Assembly (NCBI RefSeq): GCF_000003605.2
Contig: NW_003125414.1
Coordinates: 26,321 to 37,338 of the forward strand
DNA from: Saccoglossus kowalevskii
Taxonomy: Eukaryota > Hemichordata > Enteropneusta > Harrimaniidae
Direction: 5' to 3'
Length of the DNA stretch: 11,018 nucleotides
This document shows positions 1 to 6,570 of the stretch, piece by piece; the first letter of the stretch is position 1; each line of letters opens with the position of its first letter. The notes under the pieces were generated by a model, which worked only from the letters and a program-made list of their open reading frames with translations, was not told the origin of the DNA and did not search any database. The translations under genes were made by a program, and so were the position numbers.

Positions 1-345
1 GTGTATTTTAAAATAATGTGTGTTTAAAACATAACGTGTGTGTAAAACGATGCGTGTGTTTAAAAACGACGTGTGTGTTTTTAAAAATGGCGTGTGTTTA
101 AAAACGACGTGCGTGTTAAAAAATGACGTGTGTTTAAAAATGACGTGTGTGTTTAAAAATGACGTGTGTGTTTAAAAACGACGTGTGAGTTTTTAAAAAT
201 GGCGTTTGTTTAAAAACCACGTGCGTGTTAAAAAATGACGTGTGTGTTTAAAAATGACGTGTGTGTTTAAAAATGACATGTGTGTTTTTAAAAATGACGT
301 GTGTGTTAAAAAATGACGTGTGTGTTTTTAAAAATGGCGTGTGTG
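1..345. repeat. Outer minisatellite of the left foldback arm
   Basis: This is a tandem array of a unit of about 16-21 bases, typically a GTGTGT run, then TTTAAAAATG, then ACG. The units differ in the number of GT steps and A residues. It starts at or before the first base of the window. The mirrored array in the right arm is longer, which suggests that about 200-300 bases of this array lie outside the window. Confidence 0.9.
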
Positions 346-387
346 AGGTCGAATGAAAATTTCGTGTGTGTAAAAAGAAAAAAAAAC

Positions 388-585
388 GCGTGCATTAACT
401 TATTTACGCCTGTGGGGGCGCTGTTTTGAATGATTTTTTTTTCGTGTGTGTTTGTGCAAAAAAACGCGTGCGTTAACCTTTTTACGCCTGTGGGGGCGCT
501 ATTTGAGAGATTTATTTCATGTGTGTGTTAAAAAAAATCGCGTGCATTAACCTATTCACGCCTGTGGAGGCGTCGTCTCAACTGG
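388..585. repeat. Three modules of about 75 bp in the left foldback arm
   Basis: Three diverged copies begin near 388, 466 and 540 (spacings 78 and 74). Each begins GCGTGC(A/G)TTAAC, then 8-9 bases on has a short dyad CGCC-TGTGGG-GGCG (third copy CGCC-TGTGGA-GGCG), followed by a T-rich GTGTGTG spacer. The modules return inverted at about 1391-1580, with dyads such as CGCC-CCCACA-GGCG. The dyad gives each module a potential small stem-loop within the larger palindrome. Confidence 0.82.
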
Positions 586-900
586 TAGCCATTTTCGTTT
601 GTGGAGTTCTATAACGTTAACAATATACGTAAAAAGGAACTTGTCCAGCACGAACGTTTTATTCATTTTGCCCTATAAATTTACCGACACTGTGTATACC
701 TCAGAGACCTGGTGATTTATTCGTGTGGTTGGTTGCTGAAGACAATGCGTCGACGTCTGGTACAATGGGGCAGAACAAAGTACTCATACTGGTCTCACAG
801 GCGCTCGGAACGTTTCTTGGATAATAAAAAATGACCTAAAGTAGGCTCGGCATATTTAATCAATCGCCGGTACATTCGCCTACCACTCATATAATAACAG
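586..900. repeat. Inner unique arm of the foldback element, left copy
   Basis: About 310 bp of non-tandem sequence pairs with 1021-1390 as reverse complement. Differences from the right copy include a 10-base insertion in the left copy near 818-830 (AT-rich), and single-base changes near 731, 748-751, 846, 856, 865, 884 and 892. No conserved coding potential is seen. Confidence 0.88.
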
Positions 901-1020
901 TCAATCGATTGTTTCTACCGATATCATGCTTGAGTTGTGTGAAGTTTCGAAATACAATTTTGAAAATCGTGTTATTTTCGGACAATTTTGGTGTCATGGT
1001 GTAAACGCTTTCCTACATTG
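901..1020. other. Central spacer of the foldback element
   Basis: About 120 bases lie between the arms. It would form the loop if the element folded. Only weak traces of pairing are seen between its edges (around 915-928 and 990-1010), so the original palindrome may once have reached further in. It has no recognisable gene or RNA. Confidence 0.75.
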
Positions 1021-1390
1021 TGTTATCATATGAGTAGTAGGCGAATGTACCGGCGACTGATTAACTATGCCGACCCTACTTTAGGTCATCCAAGAAACGT
1101 TCCGAGCGCCTGTGAGACCAGTATGAGTACTTTGTTCTGCCCCATTGTACCAGACGTCCAAGCATTGTCTTCAGCAACCAACCACACAAATAAATCACCA
1201 GGTCTCTGAGGTATACACAGTGTCGGTAAATTTATAGGGCAAAATGAATAAAACGTTCGTGCTGGACAAGTTCCTTTTTATTTCCTTATTGACGTTATAG
1301 AAATTTTATTTTCTTTATTGACGTTATAGAAATTTTATTTTCTTTATTGACGTTATAAAAATTCACAAACGAAAATGGCTACCACTTGAG
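1021..1390. repeat. Inner unique arm of the foldback element, right copy
   Basis: This is the reverse complement of 586-900. It differs mainly by an extra 29-bp tandem expansion at about 1280-1362 that the left copy lacks. Confidence 0.88.
1280..1362. repeat. 29-bp tandem repeat, three copies, right arm only
   Basis: The core TTATTGACGTTATAGAAATT recurs so that its GACG falls at 1291, 1320 and 1349, an exact 29-base period. The left arm has only one related, diverged copy at the mirrored place (about 605-640). The expansion therefore happened after the arms arose and was not copied across by gene conversion. Confidence 0.88.
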
Positions 1391-1580
1391 AGGACGCCTC
1401 CACGGGCGTGAATAGGTTAATGCACGCGATTTTTTTAACACACAAACGAAATAAATCTCTCAAATAGCGCCACCACAGGCGCAAAAGAGTTAACGCACGC
1501 GTTTTTTTGCACACACACACGAAAAAAAAATCTATTCAAAACAGCGCCCCCACAGGCGTAAATAAGTTAATGCACGCGTT
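1391..1580. repeat. Three modules of about 75 bp in the right foldback arm
   Basis: These are the inverted counterparts of the modules at 388-585. The conserved ends read TTAATGCACGCG or TTAACGCACGCG, with short CGCC/GGCG dyads at about 1396-1410, 1467-1480 and 1543-1558. Confidence 0.82.
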
Positions 1581-1612
1581 TTTTTCTTTTTACACACACG
1601 AAATTTTCATTC

Positions 1613-2165
1613 GACCTCACACACGCCATTTTTAAAAACACACACGTCATTTTTTAACACACACGTCGTTTTTAACACACACGTCATTTTTAAAAACACA
1701 CACGTCATTTTTAAACACACACGTCATTTTTAAACACACACGTCATTTTTAAACACACGCCATTTTTAAAAACACACACGTCATTTTTTTAACACGCACG
1801 TCGTTTTTAAACACACGCCATTTTTAAAAACACACACGTCGTTTTTAAACACACGCATCGTTTTTACACACACGTTATGTTTTTAAACACACATTATTTT
1901 TAAAACACACATTATTTTTAAAATACACATGTCCTTTTAAACACACACGTTTTTTTTTAAATACACATAATTGTAAAACACACACGTCATTTTAAGACAC
2001 ACATCATTTTTAATTCACGCGTCATTTTTAAAAACACACGTTTTTTAAAACACCTACGCCATTTAATATACACACATGATTTTTTAAAGCACATACCATT
2101 AAAACGCACAGTCGCGTCGTTTTTTTAAAAATGCACACATCATTTTAAAATACACACGCCACGGC
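1613..2165. repeat. Outer minisatellite of the right foldback arm
   Basis: A tandem array of ACACACGTCATTTTTAAA-type units mirrors positions 1-345. Units near 1616-1860 are regular. From about 1900 outward they become shorter and more diverged, ending in isolated ACACAC and CATTTTTAAA pieces near 2140-2165. Decay toward the outer edge suggests that the inner units are homogenised more often or are younger. Confidence 0.85.
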
Positions 2166-2244
2166 CTCCAATACGTACGTAATTTTGAATTATTAGTACG
2201 TTTTCTTCTAGTATACAAAAAATAATAAATTTACATTCCGCGCC

Positions 2245-2376
2245 TCGTACGGTAGTCGTCGCTCCGCGTCCTGTTTGATATGGGACTCATAGCGACGTAT
2301 ACAACGCGTGTAAAATACATTGTTTATTTACATGAAATTCGAACACGCGCTGCGCGACGGCCACCGCGCTTTAAAT
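2245..2376 (-). mobile_element. MITE family copy A (full-length, left terminus decayed)
   Basis: This is a reverse-oriented copy of the dispersed inverted-repeat element best seen at 5519-5648 and 10283-10387. It contains the shared core GTATACAACGCGTGTAAAAT and the terminal region GACGGCCACCGCGCTTTAAA. The end at 2245 has lost the TTTAAAGGG part and keeps only GGTAGTCGTCGC. It has no coding capacity. It lies just downstream, in gene direction, of the carotenoid-oxygenase-like exon. Confidence 0.85.
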
Positions 2377-2433
2377 ATGATGTCTACAAGATTCCTTTAT
2401 AAATGCGATGTATATACAAGCATATAAAAAGAG

Positions 2434-2762
2434 TCAGTGCGGATTTAGAGAAGTAAACAAATATGACAACATTGGCAACACATTAGCACGAGACGCGGAG
2501 TTATTAGTATCATTGGTCGGCAGAACAAACACAGTAAGGACTTCACTGATTGGCTCTTTCGTTAGGTATCATAGTTGCGTATCCAAACGTGGAAGATTTC
2601 TCAAATATGAACGAGCTAACCTGGTGCCGAATTCTGTTTAACCGCCACTTATTTTGAATGACGAAACTGTTCCCAGTCCATCGAAGGTGTGAGTAATCTT
2701 CGCTCCTCGCTCAGTGTTGCTTTGATTGCCGTACGTACCACCAGTCTGATGGAGAAAATACC
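2434..2762 (-). pseudogene. Exon 2 of carotenoid-oxygenase-like gene, with in-frame stops
   Basis: Reading on the minus strand from 2762, a splice acceptor (pyrimidine-rich tract then TTTTATACAG, ending at 2763) is followed by a frame that joins exon 1 in phase, the split codon giving Gly. The peptide contains GYFLHQTGGTYGN and then THTFDGLGTVSSFKISGG. This matches the N-terminal block of the RPE65/BCO/ninaB family, where IPxWLxG-xLLRNGPG is followed by a conserved FDG motif and an F-x-I-x-x-G turn. A TAA stop at 2638-2640 interrupts it. The same frame then continues with TEFGTRLARSYLRN, where Arg and Tyr fall close to the family positions, and meets TGA at 2569-2571 and TGA at 2434-2436. Either this is a decayed exon, or the true exon ends before 2638 at a weak donor (GGTTAA, GT at 2641-2642). 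The metal-binding histidines lie in later exons that are not visible. Confidence 0.65.
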
Positions 2763-2802
2763 CTGTATAAAATAACAGAAGTTGTGTATGAAGAGCGGGT
2801 AA

Positions 2803-3189
2803 GGCCAGACTTTTTGAGGAGGGCGGAAAAAATAAAATTAATTCTTTTTTTTTTCAATTAGATTTTTGTGATTCTCAAAGAATTGTAAGTGAGATCATTG
2901 ATCGAAAAGAAGAAATGAAATAAAATTTTATTCCACGTGTAATCTTGTTTCTCATCTGCGCGAGATTTCGGTACTTTGATCACGATACTCCCACGAAAAT
3001 GCAACTTGGATTTGTTATGCGGCGGGCGGAAAAAAATGGAGATAAAAATAATGTTTTTTTAGTAATTGTTTGCACTTACAATTTGGCGGGCGCGAGAAAT
3101 TACTCTGAAATAAAATTTTATTTTTATTTCATTTTCGACTCCTGATCATTCGGCGGGTTCGCGAAACAAGGGATAACAAAAGTCTGGCC
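2803..3189. mobile_element. PIF/Harbinger-like MITE inside the intron
   Basis: The ends are a perfect 12-bp inverted repeat, GGCCAGACTTTT at 2803-2814 and AAAAGTCTGGCC at 3178-3189. The element is flanked directly on both sides by TAA (2800-2802 and 3190-3192). A 3-bp TWA target duplication is characteristic of PIF/Harbinger elements. The 387-bp interior is AT-rich with repeated GGCGGGCG-type motifs (about 2820, 3022, 3084, 3151) and a repeated GAAATAAAATTTTATT (about 2916 and 3107). There is no transposase frame. It sits about 40 bp upstream of the exon 2 acceptor, within the intron bounded by 3462 and 2763. Confidence 0.8.
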
Positions 3190-3219
3190 TAAGTTTGATA
3201 GTGTCGGTATAATATCGCC

Positions 3220-3339
3220 CTCTATCGACGAAGTGCTTCTATGACTGGTGAAAATGTTGTTTATAACAAATTTGTTTGGTTGTGTAGTTGTCTTTTTATA
3301 ATATAGTAGATTATAGATCTAAACTCTATCGACGCAGTG
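3220..3339. repeat. Pair of 16-bp direct repeats
   Basis: CTCTATCGACGAAGTG at 3220-3235 and CTCTATCGACGCAGTG at 3324-3339 differ by one base and enclose 88 AT-rich bases. They lie in the intron of the carotenoid-oxygenase-like gene. They could be a target duplication or a simple local duplication; no terminal repeats are seen in the enclosed segment. Confidence 0.5.
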
Positions 3340-3462
3340 ATTGGTCTTTTTTGCATTCATCCAAGCGCTAAAAACAGATCGTAAACAGAGGGCGCTGAAT
3401 TCGGATAATGTAACAATGCATCGCGACAATTATATCGAACGATCAATGTTTCGTCGGTTTAC

Positions 3463-3640
3463 CTTCAATCCATTCTGGGATCTCTCCTTCGACGTCAGTC
3501 AGCTTGTAAGAACGTTCTCTTTCGATAGTACCAAAATAGGTTTCCTGGAGATTGTCAGGTGTCTCCCATCCCCACGTTAAAATGAAAATGTTGAACAGCA
3601 CAATAATTCTTGTAACTTGAAGTACTCGCTGTGATGTCAT
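3463..3640 (-). CDS. Exon 1 of carotenoid-oxygenase-like protein (RPE65/BCO/ninaB family)
   Basis: The ATG at 3640-3638 has A at -3. The first 24 residues look like a secretory signal peptide: MTSQRV, a basic Arg, then the hydrophobic run IIVLFNIFILTWG. About 30 residues follow (WETPDN, then TYFGTIERERSYKL), and the exon ends VEGEIPEWIEG. That last block is the N-terminal signature of carotenoid cleavage and retinoid isomerase enzymes (family form GxIPxWLxGxLLRNGPG). The exon stops at 3463 with a good donor, GAAG then GTAAAC, phase 1, matching the phase-1 acceptor at 2763. Known family members cleave or isomerise carotenoids and retinoids using an iron held by four histidines; those residues are not in this window. 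Most known animal members lack a cleaved signal peptide, so a secreted or luminal location is unusual. The start could instead be internal to a longer transcript, since ATATCAACAG just upstream resembles an acceptor. Confidence 0.68.
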
Positions 3641-4660
3641 TCTGTTGATATGAACATAACATGCAAGGGTACTTCATACTCGATTTTGTTATTTTATGAG
3701 TGGTAGCTCGACCACATCGAACGTATTTTGCGGAGACGCGTTCTCTTGGAATTCTCATACTACAACTAAACTGCAACGACACAGACGACAATGTCAAACT
3801 TGAAAGAAGGTATATTTCATACATAGAACCAGTGAGTCACGATAAAAAGGTTATTTGTTATCACAGATGTTGAAAGTCTAAAAAAGGAAGCCGATTTAAC
3901 TATACTTGTATTGGCGATATGAGTAAATTTCACTCAGTTGACTACACACTCTATGTACCAATGGGTCATTTCAAGGATAGTTAGCTATATCTAAAACTCA
4001 TTCATAAATCTAAGGTTTGCTTACTCTGATATCAGAATAAATAAAAGAGTTTGAAATACAAACATACCATCCCTTGCAAAACATTGCGATCAAAATACAG
4101 AGTATTACATAAGCATTGATACAAATTCTCGTTATGATGTGGAGCCGTGTGTGTTCCCCATAGAATATAATACAATATACTAGAATTTGGATCACATAGC
4201 GGTAAGTGATCACTGAAACACCGAAGCTTGCCATTGATATGAGCTATACATGTACGAATGAGAACGCATCTATTATAAAATCGACGCTCAATTTTGCTAA
4301 AACATAATATGTTATGAAGCCATTAGCTGCTGATACTGACTAGCTGCTGCTGACTACGGTGTGTGTTGATTTGCGCAAATGCGAAATAATACTTAAGTTT
4401 ACCTGTAGATCTTCGATGCTTTCTGGTGTTACTAAACGCTGTACTATAGGTTTATATTGACCTTTAAAGCTAATCACCATCTTAATCATAGCTTATTTAA
4501 ATCAATATTGGCCAATCAGAGCGCCCCGATACAGAATTTTCACCTCCCAAAGTCCAAATTGCTGCCTATGATGAACACGTGAGTATTACTAGCATGTCAA
4601 TGCTGAAAACGTCGCAATCTACATCGCATCACGGACACTGATTTGTTTTGTATATAATTG
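3641..4660. other. Upstream region of the carotenoid-oxygenase-like exon; no gene recognised
   Basis: The part next to 3640 would be the 5' leader and promoter of the minus-strand gene. A TATA-like CATAAAATA reads on the minus strand about 55-65 bases upstream of the ATG. The open frames of 65-90 codons here overlap each other or exon 1 and look accidental; one (4010-4234, minus) is hydrophobic but matches nothing I recognise. TGAGTCA, an AP-1-type site, occurs near 3834. A small GCTGCTGAC-rich stretch lies at 4327-4353. Confidence 0.5.
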
Positions 4661-4732
4661 TCACCGTGACGTCACTGGACTTAGCATAGTCTTGCGACAT
4701 TTATATGCAGATCACGTGATCCCGTCCCCACC
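4661..4732 (+). promoter_or_regulatory. Promoter-like cluster: CRE, TATA-like and E-box motifs
   Basis: A perfect CRE palindrome TGACGTCA lies at 4667-4674, a TATA-like TTATATG at 4701-4707, and an E-box CACGTG at 4713-4718. An ATG in good context (CCCCACCATG) follows at 4733. The spacing fits a core promoter with a very short leader. However, the block TGACGTCA, TAGTCTTG (4687-4694), GTGATCC, CCACC recurs in the same order at 10536-10590, so this may be a dispersed repeat and not a gene promoter. Confidence 0.4.
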
Positions 4733-5191
4733 ATGTTCAGCTGTATCTTTAAGGAAACGCCTCGTAGTGTCAACAATTTAATATGCAAGTTTTATGAAAA
4801 TGACCGAAACACAGCTCAGAAGGTCAACGAAATATTAATTTATAGCATGTTTCACATTGAAAATAAGGGTGTGCGACCATATACGCGGGACAAATTTGCA
4901 GGTCATGCTAGTCGCACCCAGAATGCCCTCCCCAAATGGATACTACTTTTGGTTACTTCCACCACTCCCAGAAAACCATCATCAAATAAAATAACCTCAA
5001 CTCAACCTTGGTTAAAATACTTCAAGGCGTTCGCCAAGATGACCTCTTGTCAACTCTTCGCTAAAAAACAATTTGTATATCCACTACACCATTCTACACA
5101 ATTGCCTACCCATAACATGGTCCCAAAATATGGCCATATTAATTGCGTTATAGGTTCGTTGGTGGGCCATTTGAAAGTAGATTTGAAATAA
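4733..5191 (+). CDS. Uncharacterised open frame, 152 codons
   Basis: This is the longest ATG-started open frame in the window. I do not recognise it. The product is basic (many Lys/Arg, such as FAKKQ and RKPSSNK), with six scattered Cys, no signal peptide, no clear membrane segment and no low-complexity run. In favour: a good start context, the promoter-like motifs just upstream, and overlapping AATAAA-type sequences right after the stop at about 5188-5202. Against: a frame this long is only mildly unlikely by chance in 11 kb, there is no homology I can name, and the upstream motifs recur elsewhere as a repeat. It could also be a transposon remnant. Confidence 0.25.
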   Translation: MFSCIFKETPRSVNNLICKFYENDRNTAQKVNEILIYSMFHIENKGVRPYTRDKFAGHASRTQNALPKWILLLVTSTTPRKPSSNKITSTQPWLKYFKAFAKMTSCQLFAKKQFVYPLHHSTQLPTHNMVPKYGHINCVIGSLVGHLKVDLK

Positions 5192-5518
5192 ATAAATAAA
5201 AAGGCAATTATTGTTCCATATCTTTACATCGTGTTTGTTTTTCGTGTCACGTATCCAACTGTCGAACCGTAACAAATCATGCTAACTTCCCTCGTTTTCA
5301 GATGGTGCACCCATACCATTAAACATACAGTAAAGTCTGTCTAGGTGACCATATTCGGGGGTTAAACCTTTCTAAGTAAACATATTCGGGGCAGTCCAAA
5401 CGCAATTTTTACGCAAATTTACTAACAGGTTTGTCAAATGTAGCCGCCAATCAAGACCAAAATGAATCATCTAACTTTCATAAAAACACCACTCATCTAT
5501 AAATGCTAATTTATTTAC
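5192..5518. other. Intergenic; possible pogo/Tc1-type terminal fragment
   Basis: TACAGTAAAGTCTGTCTAGG at 5326-5345, followed by CATATTCGGGGG at 5350-5361, resembles the ends of pogo/Tc1-type elements, which often start at TA with CAGTAAA and have a G-run. CATATTCGGGG recurs at 5381-5391, 31 bases later. No partner terminus in inverted orientation was found, so this is at most a relic. Confidence 0.25.
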
Positions 5519-5648
5519 AAAGCGCTGGTCGTCGCGCAGCGCGTGTTCAATTTTCATGAAAACAATGTACAGTATTTTACACGCGTTGTATACGTCGCAA
5601 TGAGTCCCACATCGGACAGGACGCGGCGCGACGACCACCGCCCTTTAA
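5519..5648 (+). mobile_element. MITE family copy B (full-length reference copy)
   Basis: The best complete copy of the family. The left end is AAAGCGCTGGTCGTCGCGC and the right end GCGCGACGACCACCGCCCTT then TAA, forming inverted repeats of about 20 bp. The core carries TGTTCAATTTTCATGAAAAC, ATTTTACACGCGTTGTATAC and GTCGCAATGAGTCCCACATC. About 130 bp, no coding capacity. The TTTAA at the termini is shared by all copies, which fits a TTAA target (piggyBac-type) or simply a TIR that ends in TTAA. The 66-codon frame at 5543-5743 overlaps it and is a shadow. Confidence 0.85.
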
Positions 5649-5991
5649 GTATATTGGATGGTCCTATCCACAGGTTTGACTGTATTAAAATGAATGAGAA
5701 AGGCGACTTAAGGCCCCCTAATTCTAACACTCCCCCAATGTAATTGTATATGCCCCTCCATATAACTGTATGTGTACAGAGACGGGTCTATACAATTTAT
5801 ATAGGGTCAAACAAATGCCAAATTCCCTAACCTCCCCAGAGATTTCATATGACACACTCCTTAACTAAAACATGAAACCTCCCCGTCAGTCTATATTTAT
5901 TTCCCTTCACTGTCAAAATAAACAAAAAAAAATAGCAATAAAATTAACACAGTGAAGATATATAATGCACATTGAGGTTGCCCCCACAAGT
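5649..5991. other. No gene recognised; small inverted repeat
   Basis: AT-rich with C-runs. The only structure seen is a perfect 9-bp inverted repeat, CTTCACTGT at 5905-5913 and ACAGTGAAG at 5949-5957, with an A-rich 35-base spacer. It is too small to assign. Confidence 0.5.
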
Positions 5992-6124
5992 TATTAAACA
6001 TCAGAAAGTTGTCGGCCCCTCTCTTTGTATGGGAAACGCCTTTCAAAATAGTGAACGGCGTTTCCTAACTTTTACGATTGCTTAAACAGAGAGAGTGGCC
6101 GACAATATCCAGATGTTTGATAAA
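5992..6124. mobile_element. Imperfect hairpin element (MITE-like)
   Basis: The left arm 5992-6040 and right arm 6057-6124 are inverted and share, in order, TTAT(T/C)AAACATC at the outer ends, TTGTCGGCC, CTCTCT and GGAAACGCC. The right arm carries about 20 extra bases between the last two blocks. The loop is only about 16 bases. Ends TTATTAAACATC and GATGTTTGATAA could include a TA target site as in Tc1/mariner MITEs. It is a different family from the TTTAAAGGGC element, with no shared termini. No coding potential. Confidence 0.7.
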
Positions 6125-6331
6125 AGTCGTATTTAACTTTAAGTTACAAGCGACTGCTGTCAGTGAGTCACGTGCCCTTTGATCCCGAAAATGATTGAAT
6201 CTCATAGTCCATGTGCGTCATTCAGAATACGATGGCACAGAAACAGCTGTAACCTAATCAAGGGTATTTCTGAGTCACATTGAACTTGCATCCAATATCA
6301 TTCGACAATTTAATACAATGTTTCATAATAG
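6125..6331. other. No gene recognised
   Basis: Unique-looking AT-rich sequence. It contains AP-1-type TGAGTCA near 6165 and 6272 and CACGTG near 6168. None of these is backed by an adjacent gene. Confidence 0.45.
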
Positions 6332-6570
6332 TTAAACAGAGGTGGTCGTCCCGTCAGGTCGTGTTCAATATGGGACTCATAGCGAGGTATACAACGGTGG
6401 CGGATCTAGGGGGGTTCCCCCCGTTGAAAAAAATTATTCAATTTGTTTTTGTATAATATAAAAAAATCATTAACTTAGTCTGGCGATTTTAAAGTCCTGT
6501 ATCCGCCCTGTACAACTCGTGTAAAATACAATGTGCTTGCTTCACGAATTGTGAACACGCCTTCATAAAT
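6332..6570 (-). mobile_element. MITE family copy C, split by a later insertion
   Basis: Reverse-oriented copy in two parts. 6332-6395 has the terminal GGTGGTCGTC and ATATGGGACTCATAGCG. 6509-6570 has ACTCGTGTAAAATACAATGT and TGTGAACACGC. The two parts join at the GTATACAAC of the family core once the 113-bp insertion at 6396-6508 is removed. The far terminus is lost: after GAACACGC the element ends in CTTCATAAAT without the CCACCGCCC block. Confidence 0.82.
6396..6508. mobile_element. hAT-like micro-insertion nested in MITE copy C
   Basis: The 113-bp insert starts GGTGGCGGATCTAGGGGGG and ends CCTGTATCCGCCC. Its imperfect inverted termini share GGCGGAT. It is flanked by TATACAAC (6388-6395) and TGTACAAC (6509-6516), an 8-bp duplication with one mismatch; hAT elements duplicate 8 bp, and CAGTGGCGGATC-like ends are common in invertebrate hAT elements. 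It contains a perfect GGGGGG-TT-CCCCCC palindrome at 6409-6422. The exact ends could shift by one or two bases, because the core of the host MITE and the TSD overlap. Confidence 0.75.

Larger units (their letters stand above)
1..2165. mobile_element. Large foldback (long inverted repeat) element, left end cut by the window
   Basis: The sequence from about 1 to 900 reappears as its reverse complement from about 1021 to beyond 1960. The innermost matched bases are about 899 and 1021, so the dyad centre is near 960. In the inner 260 bp of the arms I count about 8 substitutions and one 10-base indel, roughly 97 percent identity. Each arm has the same order: outer GT-rich minisatellite, three modules of about 75 bp, then unique inner arm. 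Long inverted repeats with tandem repeats inside the arms are the hallmark of foldback elements (FB/Galileo of Drosophila, TU of sea urchin); no relation by descent is claimed. No transposase-like frame is present; the 73-codon frame at 988-1209 is a shadow of the arm. The right limit is set where the GT-rich repeats fade at about 2165 and is approximate. Confidence 0.88.

Noticed and set aside
988-1209. 73-codon plus-strand frame in the foldback spacer and right arm
   Set aside because: It is formed from the inverted arm, has no recognisable product, and the mirrored left arm does not keep it open.
1-2165. CRISPR array or telomeric/centromeric satellite as an explanation for the GT-rich repeats
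   Set aside because: Units are irregular, adjacent and without unique spacers, and the two arrays are exact mirror images about a palindrome centre, which fits a foldback element instead.
2408-2641. 77-codon plus-strand frame
   Set aside because: It is antisense to the carotenoid-oxygenase-like exon 2; the minus-strand reading has family motifs and splice sites, this one has none.
3341-3580. 79-codon plus-strand frame over exon 1
   Set aside because: Shadow of the minus-strand exon 1, which has the signal peptide, the GEIPEW motif and a donor site.
3555-3824. 89-codon minus-strand frame overlapping the start of exon 1
   Set aside because: It reads exon 1 in another register, with Ser/Cys-rich composition and no recognisable motif.
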